Made by a program: the position numbers and the translations under genes
Origin: UBA830 sp038146925
GTDB lineage: Bacteria; Pseudomonadota; Alphaproteobacteria; MPNO01; UBA830
DNA length: 64,000 nucleotides
Assembly (NCBI GenBank): GCA_038146925.1
Contig: JAYQSP010000011.1
Location: 868,001-932,000, forward strand
Direction: 5' to 3'
Part shown: one piece after another, positions 43,374 to 51,965 of the stretch
Position numbering within the stretch: position 1 is the stretch's first letter
How the letters are laid out: each line of letters begins with the position of its first letter
The notes under the pieces: model-generated
What the model saw: only the letters and a program-made list of their open reading frames with translations
Told to the model about the DNA's origin: nothing
Databases searched by the model: none

Positions 43374-44456
43374 ATGAACAGGATACAAAGCGACAACCGG
43401 TTCAAGCTCGGACTATTTTCGCAGAACTGTTCCGGTGGACTGACCATGACCAAGGCGCCCGAGTTCTGGGACGCGTCGTGGGAAAACAACGTCACCGCAA
43501 GCCGCTTGGCAGATGACGCGGGGCTGGAATTCCTGCTCCCCGTAGCACGCTGGCTAGGCTATGGCGGCGATGTCGACGCCGAAGGCGAAAACTTTGAAAC
43601 GCTGACCTGGGCGACGGGGATGTTGTCGGTCACGACCGAAATCGTCGTTTTCGGAACCATACACGTTCCGCTCGTAAATCCGGTTTTCGCCGCCAAGCAG
43701 ATGATCTCCGCCCATCATGCCGGGCGGGGCAGGTTCGGACTGAACATGGTTTCGGGCTGGAATATCGAAGAACATCTGATGTTCGGTATCCCGATACGCG
43801 AACATGACGAACGCTACGCCTATACGGAAGAATGGCTGGATGTTGTGGAGGGCATGTGGAAAAACGACGAGCCCTTTGACCTTGCCGGGAAATTCTTCGA
43901 TCTCAAAGGCGTCTACAGCCGCTTGAAGCCGTATGGAGGCAATCGTCCGATGCTCGTGAGTGCCGGGAACTCGCCGGTAGGACGGGACTTTGCGCTGCGG
44001 CGTGCGGATTGCGTATTTATGGGTGTTCGCGAAATCGACGCTTTGGCACCGGAGATCGCCGATATGCGCCGAATGGCGCCTGCGCCCAGAATGTATTTCG
44101 GTTGCGGCAATCTCATTTGCCGCCCGACGCGAAAGCAAGCCGACGAATACTATCACTATCTGATTCATGAAATGGGAGACTGGGCCGCGGTTGAGCACGC
44201 GCTGAGCATCCGCAAAAAAGGCGGTGCGTCTTCGGCTGAGCTGCCGACCCATACGGCGGAACGCATGCTGGCGGCGACGGGCACATATCCGATCGTGGGT
44301 GGGTACGATGACGTGGTCGAAGAGTTCAGACGCATGTCCGATGCCGGACTGGACGGCATCGCAATCGGGCTCGTGAACTACATAGACGACATGCCCATGT
44401 TGCGGGACGAGATCATACCCCGGATGGAAAGAGCAGGATTGAGGGTTCCCCGCTAA
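43374..44456 (+). CDS. LLM-class flavin-dependent monooxygenase (SsuD/RutA-like)
   Basis: A 360-residue TIM-barrel flavin enzyme. 'FKLGLFSQNCSGGLTMTKAPEFWDASWE', 'LLPVARWLGYGG', 'GRGRFGLNMVSGWN' and 'RPMLVSAGNSPVGRDFA' match the RutA/SsuD/nitrilotriacetate monooxygenase group, which uses FMNH2 from a separate reductase to oxidise organics. 'VGGYDDVVEEFRRMSDAGLDGIAIG' is the usual C-terminal part. It is divergent from an efflux pump and convergent with an MFS gene 6 bases away. The substrate is unknown. The flavin reductase at 3085 could supply FMNH2. Confidence 0.88.
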   Translation: MNRIQSDNRFKLGLFSQNCSGGLTMTKAPEFWDASWENNVTASRLADDAGLEFLLPVARWLGYGGDVDAEGENFETLTWATGMLSVTTEIVVFGTIHVPLVNPVFAAKQMISAHHAGRGRFGLNMVSGWNIEEHLMFGIPIREHDERYAYTEEWLDVVEGMWKNDEPFDLAGKFFDLKGVYSRLKPYGGNRPMLVSAGNSPVGRDFALRRADCVFMGVREIDALAPEIADMRRMAPAPRMYFGCGNLICRPTRKQADEYYHYLIHEMGDWAAVEHALSIRKKGGASSAELPTHTAERMLAATGTYPIVGGYDDVVEEFRRMSDAGLDGIAIGLVNYIDDMPMLRDEIIPRMERAGLRVPR

Positions 44457-44462
44457 ACCGCA

Positions 44463-45722
44463 TCAGGCGGTTGCCGGAGTGCGTGCGGCCGCGGGAGGCG
44501 ATTCCCGGTTTTCCTTGATCATGATCGACAGGATTGCCGCCAGGAACGCGAGCCCGATCGAGACGAACCACACCCAGTCATACCGGGCGAAAAGCTCATA
44601 AAGATACCCGCCCATGAAAGAGCCCAGGGCCCCGCCGATCGAATGCAGGGCGAAAATCAGCCCCATCGTCACGCCCATGATGTGGCGCCCGATATGCGTC
44701 GCGACGAGGCTGGCGACGATGGGGAATGTGGCGTAATCGAAAATACCGAACAGAATGGCGAAGATGTACAGCAGCGGCGTGTTGCCGGCGATGTACAGCA
44801 ACAGCACGAATGTAAACGCCCGAACGAAATAGCAGCTCGCCAGCAGCATCGGGCGGTTGTACCGGTCCGACAGCCAGCCGTAGCAGATCATCCCGATCAG
44901 GCTGAAAAGCGACAGGATGCCGTAGGCGGTGGCGCTTTGAACCGGCGGAAACCCGCAGGCAACGGCGTAGGGGATAAGGTGAACCTTGATCACGCCGGCG
45001 GTTGTGAAGCCGCAGATGAAAAACCCGCTCCCCAGCAGCCAGAAAGTCGGTATGCGGGCCAGATGCCCGAGCACACCGAAACGGGAAGAAGAACCCTCGT
45101 TGCCGGCCGGTTTTCGCGGCCGGGGCTTCTCCTTTCCGATGAGAAGCGAGACGACGACAGCGGTTGCCAGCACGACGATGCCGGTCGCGAGGTAGCTGTT
45201 GCGCCAAGATATCGTGGTCACCAGAAAGGCGAGAAGCGGCATGATCGCGAACTGGCCGCCGGTGCTGCCGGATGTTGCGATGCTGGTGGCAAGCCCCAGT
45301 TTTTCCTGAAAGTAGTGTGAAATCGTCGTCGATACCAGAGATGGCGCCATGGCTGCGAAGGCTGCACCCCCGATCAGACTGAACAACACGATCAGCTGCC
45401 AGGGTTCCGTCATGAACGAACAGGCGATCAGCATCAGGCCGATGACGGTCATGCCGCCGGCATAGATTGTGCGTGAACCGAAACGGTCGATAACGGACCC
45501 CACGATCGGGGCGACGACCGCCATGGTCAGCAACATGACGGCGCTTGCCGTGGACACGAACTTGTACGACCAGCCGAGATCCTCTTTCCAGAACGGCATC
45601 ATCAAACCGAGACTGTTCCGGGCCGTGATGATGATGCTGAGCATCAGGAAAAGCGCAAACACGATAATCCATCCCTTGCGGGTCTGGTCGCCGGCTTCTT
45701 CCGGTGTATGAAGGTCTGGCAA
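44463..45722 (-). CDS. MFS transporter (OFA / monocarboxylate-like)
   Basis: A 419-residue carrier with about 12 helices. 'RNSLGLMMPFWKEDLGWSYKFVSTASAVMLL' (in parts) and 'GSVIDRFGSRTIYAGG' (motif A) resemble the oxalate-formate/monocarboxylate MFS group; the second half repeats 'YGWLSDRYNRPMLLASC'. A charged cytoplasmic loop near residues 200-215 separates the halves. It is convergent with the LLM oxygenase. The substrate is probably an organic anion, by family only. Confidence 0.85.
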   Translation of the reverse strand: MPDLHTPEEAGDQTRKGWIIVFALFLMLSIIITARNSLGLMMPFWKEDLGWSYKFVSTASAVMLLTMAVVAPIVGSVIDRFGSRTIYAGGMTVIGLMLIACSFMTEPWQLIVLFSLIGGAAFAAMAPSLVSTTISHYFQEKLGLATSIATSGSTGGQFAIMPLLAFLVTTISWRNSYLATGIVVLATAVVVSLLIGKEKPRPRKPAGNEGSSSRFGVLGHLARIPTFWLLGSGFFICGFTTAGVIKVHLIPYAVACGFPPVQSATAYGILSLFSLIGMICYGWLSDRYNRPMLLASCYFVRAFTFVLLLYIAGNTPLLYIFAILFGIFDYATFPIVASLVATHIGRHIMGVTMGLIFALHSIGGALGSFMGGYLYELFARYDWVWFVSIGLAFLAAILSIMIKENRESPPAAARTPATA

Positions 45723-45929
45723 GTGGGAATTCTTTCCGTGTTTCAGCAGATTAACGTACTTTACGTATCCTTTACTTTACTTCGTATCCTAAGCAAACGG
45801 GTTACAGCGCTCCTGAACGCTGCTAGAATACGCGGGCGTACGGAGTAATCCGTCAGGGTGTGCCGGGCTTGCGTTGTCCGCTGCGCCGAAAATCAACAGA
45901 CGCAACCATGATTGGGAGGATTTGAAATC

Positions 45930-46943
45930 ATGAAAATCACGTTTGGTAAAATTGCGGCGACCGGTGTTGCCGCGGCAACCGCCCTGGCGGTTGGTCTGCC
46001 GGCCCAGGCGGCTGAAGAGCTGAAGGTTTCGACGGCCCTCGGTCAGAAACACGACCAGAGCCAGGCTTTTTTCGCCACTTTCCTGGATCCGATGAAGAAG
46101 GATCAGAGCGAAGTCGTCCTGAACTACATCGGCGGCCCGGAAGTGACGCCGAACCGGAAGCAGGGACCCGCGATGAAGCGCGGTCTGATCGACATCGTCA
46201 TGTCGCCGACGACCTACTACGCCACTATCGTCCCCGAAGCGCGCCTGACCGGTATTGCCACCGTTACCCCGGAGCAGTGGCGGAAAAACGGCGGTTACGA
46301 AATGATGTCGGAAGCCTGGGAGAAAAAGCTGAACGCGATCATCCTGGGGTGGGGCAATTTCTACGGGCCGAACCAGTTCTACATCTGGATGAAGGACAAG
46401 CCCAAGCTCAGCAAAACGACCGGCCTGGATCTGAAAGGCATGAAGATGCGGACGACGCCGCTTTACACGCCGTTCTTCAAGGCGATGGGCGCGACGACCA
46501 AGAACATTTCACCGGCTGAGGTCTATACGGCGCTGGAACGCGGCGTGGTTGACGGGCTTGCCTGGCCTGAAGGCGGGGTTGCATTCCGTGGCTGGCACAG
46601 CTTCATCAAATACAAGGTCGGCCCGGGCTTCTTCCGCTCGTCGACCATGGCGACGATGAACAAGGACAAGTTCGAAAAGCTCTCCAAGAAAGGCCAGAGC
46701 CAGATTCTCGCCGCCGGGCTTAAATACGAAAACGAATCCGGCGCGGTGCTTCAAAAACTGGCGGCCGCCGACAATGCCAAGATTTTCAAGGAAGGCGTGA
46801 ACGATTACACGCTGCCCGGCGAATACGGCAAGGCGTTCACCCGGACGATTATCAATGCGAACTGGACCGACGCCGCGAAGCGCGAATACACCGTCGACTT
46901 CGACAAGCTGAAAGAAAAGATGCTGGACAATACGGGGTCGTAA
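45930..46943 (+). CDS. TRAP transporter substrate-binding protein (DctP type)
   Basis: A 337-residue periplasmic protein. The signal peptide 'AATGVAAATALAVGLPAQA' ends before AEELKVST. The DctP/TAXI-type features are 'GMKMRTTPLYTPFFKAMGATTKNISPAEVYTALERGVVDGLAWPEG' (in parts), which contains the arginine and the A-E-V-Y-T-A-L-x-x-G segment that bind the substrate carboxylate. The ATG has GGGAGGA upstream. It is the binding component for the permease genes dctQ-dctM, but these are on the opposite strand and convergent, with a terminator between. Confidence 0.92.
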   Translation: MKITFGKIAATGVAAATALAVGLPAQAAEELKVSTALGQKHDQSQAFFATFLDPMKKDQSEVVLNYIGGPEVTPNRKQGPAMKRGLIDIVMSPTTYYATIVPEARLTGIATVTPEQWRKNGGYEMMSEAWEKKLNAIILGWGNFYGPNQFYIWMKDKPKLSKTTGLDLKGMKMRTTPLYTPFFKAMGATTKNISPAEVYTALERGVVDGLAWPEGGVAFRGWHSFIKYKVGPGFFRSSTMATMNKDKFEKLSKKGQSQILAAGLKYENESGAVLQKLAAADNAKIFKEGVNDYTLPGEYGKAFTRTIINANWTDAAKREYTVDFDKLKEKMLDNTGS

Positions 46944-46962
46944 GCCTATCCGGTTAAACGAC

Positions 46963-46990
46963 AAAGCGCCGCCCGGTTGGGCGGCGCTTT
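46963..46990. terminator. Intrinsic terminator between dctP and dctM
   Basis: A 12-base-pair stem AAAGCGCCGCCC (46963-46974) / GGGCGGCGCTTT (46979-46990) with a GGTT loop and a T7 tail, 19 bases after the dctP stop. It serves the convergent genes on both sides. Confidence 0.95.
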
Positions 46991-47013
46991 TTTTGTTCCT
47001 TGATCCGGTAGCG

Positions 47014-48327
47014 CTACATCAAACTCGGCAGCCACAGCGCCAGGCCGGGCCAGGCGCAGAGGATCAGGATCAGGATCGCGTCGCACACCAGAAACGGGAA
47101 GGCGGCCTTGGCGACCTGAAACAGCGTCGTCCCCTTTGGGGCCACCCCCAGCATGACGTAGAGCAATAACCCGAACGGCGGCGTGGTGCCGGCCATTTCG
47201 ATCGTGATCAGGACGAACAGGCCGTACCAGATCAGGTCAAACTCCAGCGCACCGGCCAGCGGGAAAAAGATCGGCACCGTGATCAGCATCATTGATGTTG
47301 CGTCCATGAACATGCCCAGCAGGATTAGCACGCAGAACATCAGGAACAGGATCATGTAGCGGTGTAGCTCGTAGCTTGTTACCCATTCGATCAAACCCTT
47401 GGATGCGCCCGAATAGGACAGCATCTGGCTGAACACGGTCGAATTCATGATGATCAGGAAGACCATCGCACCGACGCGCACGGTGCCTTCCAGTGACGTC
47501 GATACCGAACTGAATGTCAGAGCCCGGAACAGAATCGCCAGAATAAAGACGCCCAGCACGCCGCAGGCTGCTGCTTCCGTGGGGGTTGCCCAGCCGAGGA
47601 CGATAAAACCCACGACCATGAAAATGACCAGTCCCATCGGAACGATGTTTGTGACAACCAGTTTTATCCGGTTAATCCAGGACATCGGATCGACGTCGTA
47701 GGCCGGCGCTGAGCCGGGGTTGCGGACCAGCTGAAGCGTAATCATCGCGGCGTAGAGCAGGGCGAGAACGAATCCCGGAAGGAATCCCGCGATTAGCAGT
47801 CGCCCGACGTCGATTTCAGCAATCGCGGCCAGCAATACGCCGAGCGCCGACGGTGGAATGATCATGGCCAGACCGCCGGTGCCGAGAATCGGCCCCATCG
47901 ACATCTGGCCACTGTAGCCGCGACGTTTCATCTCCGGGACCATCAAGGAACCCAGCATCGCCGTGTTGGCCATCGACGATCCCGTCAAGGTCGAGAAGAT
48001 CGCTCCGCCGGCAACGGTCAGATAGCAAAGCCGTCCCGGCAGACGACCGAAGATCGCATCGAGCCCGTCGAACACCTTGATCGCGAGCCCAGTGTGGAAA
48101 AACAGCGATCCCATCAGAATGAACATCGGGACGGGGCCCAGTATGAAGCGCGATATCAGCTGGGTCGAATTGTCCGCTACCTGTATCAGCGCAACCGGAT
48201 CGAAGCCGGTGAAAACGTATACGGCGATGAAGTTGGTCGCGATGAAGGCAAAGGCGACGGGAACTCCCAGCGCCATAAAGGAAATAACCAGCCCCAGCAG
48301 GAAGGCGAAAGCCCAATACCACTCCAT
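47014..48327 (-). CDS. TRAP transporter large permease (DctM)
   Basis: A 437-residue membrane protein with 11-12 hydrophobic helices, the DctM subunit that carries substrate with a sodium gradient. 'GLVISFMALGVPVAFAF', 'LPGRLCYLTVAGGAIFSTLTGSSMANTAMLGS' (in parts) and 'GPILGTGGLAMIIPPS' are typical, and 'GWATPTEAAACGV' is a strong DctM motif. It starts 2 bases after dctQ. Its binding protein lies convergent at 45930. Confidence 0.93.
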   Translation of the reverse strand: MEWYWAFAFLLGLVISFMALGVPVAFAFIATNFIAVYVFTGFDPVALIQVADNSTQLISRFILGPVPMFILMGSLFFHTGLAIKVFDGLDAIFGRLPGRLCYLTVAGGAIFSTLTGSSMANTAMLGSLMVPEMKRRGYSGQMSMGPILGTGGLAMIIPPSALGVLLAAIAEIDVGRLLIAGFLPGFVLALLYAAMITLQLVRNPGSAPAYDVDPMSWINRIKLVVTNIVPMGLVIFMVVGFIVLGWATPTEAAACGVLGVFILAILFRALTFSSVSTSLEGTVRVGAMVFLIIMNSTVFSQMLSYSGASKGLIEWVTSYELHRYMILFLMFCVLILLGMFMDATSMMLITVPIFFPLAGALEFDLIWYGLFVLITIEMAGTTPPFGLLLYVMLGVAPKGTTLFQVAKAAFPFLVCDAILILILCAWPGLALWLPSLM

Positions 48328-48329
48328 GA

Positions 48330-48842
48330 CTACATCCCTTCCTTGACGTCAGTTCGGCTGCCGAACATGTCATCAAATCCGAGCAGGTAGCGAATGAATT
48401 CAACGGCGACGAGGAAAAACCCGAGCGGCATCGGAGCGTAGATCCACCACAATTTCAGCTCGATGCTGCGTTCGTCGATCGCTTCGTCGACATAGGATTC
48501 GATCGCCAGGTGGAGGGAGTACCAGGCGAGCAAAAGCGACCCCGTGATCACCACCAGATAAGTCAGCTTCGACGTTACCTTTCTGGTCCCTGGCGACAGC
48601 AGTTCGTTAACGGCATCGATAAATACATGTCCCTTGATTCGCGCCAGCCAGGGAGCGGCGAGGATTGTGAACCACAGCAGGCCGTACTCGACGACGCCGA
48701 GCGTGCCTTCCCAGGGCTGTAACCCCACCAACGGCAACAGAACATCCATGACGATCAAAATGAAAATCGCGAAGACGATAAGACACGAAAGATTTTTGAG
48801 CGCATTTATCAGCATGTCATGCGCTTTGGCGATGGCTTGCAC
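48330..48842 (-). CDS. TRAP transporter small permease (DctQ)
   Basis: A 170-residue membrane protein with four helices, the DctQ subunit. 'GTLGVVEYGLLWFTILAAPWLARIKGHVFIDAV' (in parts) is the DctQ family motif, and 'LKLWWIYAPMPLGFFLVAVEFIRYLL' is the last helix. It starts at GTG 48842 with GGGGAG 6 bases upstream. With DctM it forms the TRAP membrane complex. Confidence 0.9.
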   Translation of the reverse strand: MQAIAKAHDMLINALKNLSCLIVFAIFILIVMDVLLPLVGLQPWEGTLGVVEYGLLWFTILAAPWLARIKGHVFIDAVNELLSPGTRKVTSKLTYLVVITGSLLLAWYSLHLAIESYVDEAIDERSIELKLWWIYAPMPLGFFLVAVEFIRYLLGFDDMFGSRTDVKEGM

Positions 48843-48900
48843 GTGGACTCCCCGTTTGAAGTTGCGGCTTTTTCCGCTTATCGGAAAGATTAGTCGCGTT

Positions 48901-49308
48901 TTATGCCGGGAACAACCGCACGTCGGACCTGCTGAGAGGTCCGACGTGCGGAGTATTGACTAATAAAGGCATCTTCGTTTCGATGACTTTTACGCAATAC
49001 TGCCGGATCAGGCGGGGCGTTTTCTGGTGCGGAATTTCAGAAAACCATTTGCCGCTATGGTCGCTGTACGGATGCTCAACGATATCAGTGCCTTGCAGGG
49101 GATAATGGAAATCCATCTCCGGTTCGTGTTTTACATCGACGATGGCGACATGTGGCATCAAGCGCCGAATTTCCATTGGGTTTATGTCATGCATGGAAGG
49201 AAGACGGCCATTCGCGCATTTGGAACCCCAGTAATCGTATCCTTTTTTCACGACACCGGTCCGGAAACGCAGCGGTAGATTGTCTTCTCCCAGCAAATCA
49301 TCAGCCAT
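48901..49308 (-). CDS. PAS_5-like domain protein (possibly C-terminally shortened)
   Basis: A 135-residue protein resembling the alphaproteobacterial PAS_5 family: 'GYDYWGSKCANGRLPSMHDINPMEIRRLMPHVAIVDV' (in parts) and 'DFHYPLQGTDIVEH'. Most relatives continue for some 30-50 residues past the point where this one stops. The last codons are made from one arm of a perfect 15-base inverted repeat ('PHVGPLSRSDVRLFPA'). These proteins bind small ligands and have no defined output domain. It lies 58 bases upstream of dctQ on the same strand. Whether the end is natural or was changed by the repeat cannot be told here. Confidence 0.68.
   Translation of the reverse strand: MADDLLGEDNLPLRFRTGVVKKGYDYWGSKCANGRLPSMHDINPMEIRRLMPHVAIVDVKHEPEMDFHYPLQGTDIVEHPYSDHSGKWFSEIPHQKTPRLIRQYCVKVIETKMPLLVNTPHVGPLSRSDVRLFPA
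48916..48951. repeat. Perfect 15-base inverted repeat (hairpin) at the end of the PAS gene
   Basis: CCGCACGTCGGACCT (48916-48930) and AGGTCCGACGTGCGG (48937-48951) are exact complements around a GCTGAG loop. There is no T-run after either arm, so it is not a classical terminator. It lies inside the last 17 codons of the PAS gene. Confidence 0.9.
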
Positions 49309-49457
49309 GGAAGATTCTTTTTTTATTTCCCACCAGACTACCGATCATCAGCCTCAGTCTGCACACAAAATTATGCAATAACGATCAACAGAATCGGGGA
49401 GGATAAACAGGAAGCGGCCCTAGCGCGCAAAACGAAAATGGCCAATGGTTCCGGGAC

Positions 49458-50246
49458 TTAAGCCAGGCCCACGCCGATGGGACCGTCAGCGGTTTTGTGG
49501 ACGAACTGGTCGACATAGGGATTGCCGGAATGGGCAAGGTCGTCGGGAATGCCTTCCCAGACAGCTCGGCCCTCGTTCATCATGATGATGCGGTCCGCGA
49601 TATGGCGCGCCCCGTCGAGATTGCTGGTCACGGTGACAACGGTAGCGCCCAGTTCACGCACGTTTTCGAGTATCAGATCGTTGATCACATTCGTCATGAT
49701 CGGATCCAGGCCGGCCGTCGGTTCGTCCAGCAGCAGGATTTCTGGCTCGTCGGCCAGCGCCCGGGCGATCCCGACGCGTTTTTGCATGCCGCCGGAAAGT
49801 TCCACCGGGTAGAGCAGGGCGGTGTCCTTGGCGAGGCCGACCGCGCCCAGCTTGGCTTGCGCCAGATGTATGGCTTCTTCCTTGGGCATCCGCCGGTTCT
49901 GCCGCAATCGGAACGTGATGTTCTCCCAGACGGTCAGGCTGTCGAACAGGGCGGAACGCTGAAACAGCATGCCGAGGCGCGCAACCTCGTCGCGTTCGCG
50001 GCCGCTCAATCCTGTCATTTCATGACCGCGGATCCTGATGCTTCCCGCATCCGGGTGAAACAGGCCTGCGATGGTTTTCAGGGTGACCGTTTTGCCCGAG
50101 GCGGACGGACCGATCAGGACGATCGATTCTCCGTCGGCGACAGAAAACCCCACGTCCTGGAGGGAGAAAGATTCGTCGAAACGGCAGGTGACTCCGGAAA
50201 GCGCGAGTTCCGGCGTTTCGTCGATGGAAAGTCCTGTGTCGGCCAT
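49458..50246 (-). CDS. ABC transporter ATP-binding protein, MlaF/Ttg2A-like
   Basis: A 262-residue ABC ATPase. Walker A is 'GPSASGKTVTL', the signature 'LSGGMQKRVGIARAL' with the G-G-M-x-K-R-V form special to the MlaF/Mkl lipid-transport ATPases, and Walker B 'ILLLDEPTAGLDP'. 'MLFQRSALFDSLTVWENI' is the matching Q-loop region. MlaF normally works with MlaE permease and MlaD, none of which lies here, so its partner genes are elsewhere or it is an orphan. The 'QFVH' tail fits the family. Confidence 0.88.
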   Translation of the reverse strand: MADTGLSIDETPELALSGVTCRFDESFSLQDVGFSVADGESIVLIGPSASGKTVTLKTIAGLFHPDAGSIRIRGHEMTGLSGRERDEVARLGMLFQRSALFDSLTVWENITFRLRQNRRMPKEEAIHLAQAKLGAVGLAKDTALLYPVELSGGMQKRVGIARALADEPEILLLDEPTAGLDPIMTNVINDLILENVRELGATVVTVTSNLDGARHIADRIIMMNEGRAVWEGIPDDLAHSGNPYVDQFVHKTADGPIGVGLA

Positions 50247-50274
50247 GGGCCGATATTACCGTATCGAGGGGGTG

Positions 50275-51078
50275 TCAGGCCCGCTTTTTATTTCGCCGCT
50301 GGCAGGCCAGGAAGCCAAACCCTGCACCGAAGATGAGGGCGGCGCCCGGGGCGGGCACGGCGGTGTCGCCGGACGGGTTGAAAGACGCAACCTCGAATGC
50401 GGCGTTGTGAGAGAAGGGCGCGAAGCGCGATTTCACGTATCCCTTATTATTGAGGATGTAGCCGTAGATATCGATGTTGACCCATTCACCTTCGTTCAGG
50501 CCCGTGACGCTGACTTCGTAGGCGTTGATCTGACCGGACGCTTCGAGCGGTGCCTGCGGGAAGGCGTCAACGAAATCCGCGATCGGGGAATCGGTTTCGG
50601 TGAAATCGCCGAACGACCATTCCTGCCAGACGGTGTCATCGCCATAGACGCCATGTCTGGAGAGCTTCTTGCCGTCGGCGCGCACCGGGCGGCTGCCGTC
50701 TGTGTGGGTGGCGATGTGGCTAGCCGTTCCGGATGTCGAGGGATCCGTGAAACCGCCCAGACCGTTCGTCGTGGTGGAAGCGATGTCGATCGTGACATTG
50801 CCGGCGCCGGTGCTGTAGGCGAACGCCGCCTTGACGTCGAAAATGGGGCCTTTGCCACCCGGTCCGTCGACGTTACCGACAGCTCAGAGCCGCAGCGGCT
50901 TGTTCGACGGGCTCGTGATTTTCCAGGTCTCCGCCTCATCATCGTAATTCGCGCCTTCGATGTAGACCTGCAGGGCCGGCACCGCCGAAGCGGGTGAGAC
51001 ATGCACGCACATGGCCAGGACGGCGAGACCGGCGAGGCTCGTTCTAGCGAGTGTCGATATGGAGGAGAAAAAGTGCAT
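50275..51078 (-). pseudogene. PEP-CTERM-like exported protein (choice-of-anchor type), interrupted by an in-frame TGA
   Basis: One 267-codon frame codes for a signal peptide ('LAGLAVLAMCVHVSPASA'), a domain opening 'VPALQVYIEGANYDDEAETW', and a C-terminal sorting signal 'VPAPGAALIFGAGFGFLACQRR' of the PEP-CTERM type. TGA at 50886-50884 (codon 65) splits it: KPLRL-stop-AVGNVDGPGGKGPIFDV. Relatives, as I recall, have Trp here ('LWVIGNVDGPGG'), so TGG to TGA is the likely change. The ATG at 51078 starts the signal peptide but lacks a clear ribosome site. PEP-CTERM proteins are anchored by exosortase, for which no gene is seen in the window. It may be functional if the stop is an artefact. Confidence 0.8.
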
Positions 51079-51254
51079 TTTGTTACTGACTACGCCTGTG
51101 CTTCCGGTCCTGGTCTTATAAATGCAAAAGCTGTGCCAAAAACCTATACTCAATAAAAACAATTGGTTAGGTGCATTTCTCTGTTCCGCTCCTATGATAT
51201 AGAAACAGATTGAAACAATATCAATGGATGATCGCTGGCAGAGACAGCCATCGT

Positions 51255-51270
51255 TGTGACAGCCGTCACA
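51255..51270. promoter_or_regulatory. Dyad TGTGAC-N4-GTCACA upstream of the PEP-CTERM-like gene
   Basis: A perfect 6-base dyad TGTGAC (51255-51260) / GTCACA (51265-51270) separated by AGCC lies in the 207-base gap between the PPOX gene end and the PEP-CTERM-like start. It resembles a half-spaced CRP/FNR-type site, though the spacer of four is shorter than the CRP consensus of six. The rest of the gap is AT-rich with no gene. Confidence 0.4.
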
Positions 51271-51285
51271 GGTTAACGAATATTC

Positions 51286-51918
51286 TTAGTAAAGCCGGGT
51301 TTTGTAGTCTTCCTGAAGCTGGGCGTTGACCGCATCCGCATCCTGATCCGGAGCCCGCTGATCGCGCACGATTTCGCCGTAAGTAGGGAAATCCGACCGT
51401 AAAATGGGCGTATCCGGATCCCAGAGTCTGGAGCGGATGACCGCCTTGGCGCAGTGAAAGAAGACGTCGTCGATCTTCACGACAATACCGAGCACGGGCT
51501 CGCTTCCCTTCACTGCGCTGTCGGCCAGCAGAGCAGGGTCTTCCGTAACGGTCGCCTTGCCGTTGATGCGGAGGACTTCTTCCACGCCCGGCAAAAACAT
51601 CAGCAGACCGACATTCGGGTTTTCGAGGATGTTGCGCATGGTGTCGACGCGCCGGTTCCCCTTGCGGTCCGGGATCAGGATCGTTTTGTCGTCGATGACG
51701 CGGACGAAGCCGGGGGGATCGCCCCGCGGACTGACGTCCTGATTGCCGTCGGCATCTGCCGTCGAGATGCAAAGGAACGGGCACAGGCTGAGAAAATGCC
51801 GGGTGTGTTTGTCCAGCGCCGGCATCTCCTTGGTCGCGATCTCAGGTTTAGGTTCGCCGATGATGTCCTTCAACGCGGCGGCATCGGTGATGGTCTGGCT
51901 GCGTGCATCGTCCGGCAT
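51286..51918 (-). CDS. PPOX-class FMN-dependent flavoprotein (MSMEG_1061-like)
   Basis: A 210-residue pyridoxamine-phosphate-oxidase-like protein. 'MPALDKHTRHFLSLCPFLCISTADADGNQDVSPRGDPPGFVRVIDD' (in parts) and 'LLIPDRKGNRRVDTMRNILENPNVGLLMFLPG' match the MSMEG_1061 FMN-binding subfamily. ATG 51918 is chosen over the upstream start at 51969 because GGGGGAG lies 5 bases before it. It sits 47 bases downstream of the marR gene on the same strand, so the two probably form one transcript that is divergent from the NicX-like operon. The reaction is unknown. Confidence 0.85.
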   Translation of the reverse strand: MPDDARSQTITDAAALKDIIGEPKPEIATKEMPALDKHTRHFLSLCPFLCISTADADGNQDVSPRGDPPGFVRVIDDKTILIPDRKGNRRVDTMRNILENPNVGLLMFLPGVEEVLRINGKATVTEDPALLADSAVKGSEPVLGIVVKIDDVFFHCAKAVIRSRLWDPDTPILRSDFPTYGEIVRDQRAPDQDADAVNAQLQEDYKTRLY

Positions 51919-51965
51919 GGCGATCTCCCCCGTTCCGATGATTATCGGCCCGGCATCCGCTTCGA

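Noticed and set aside
50884..50886. UGA reassigned to tryptophan
   Set aside because: TGA is the normal stop of many intact genes here (for example livG, ribH, nusB), and the other two in-frame stops are TAA and TAG, so no single code change explains them.
51255..51270. CRP binding site TGTGAC-N4-GTCACA
   Set aside because: Kept only as a generic dyad: the CRP consensus has a six-base spacer, and no regulator can be assigned.
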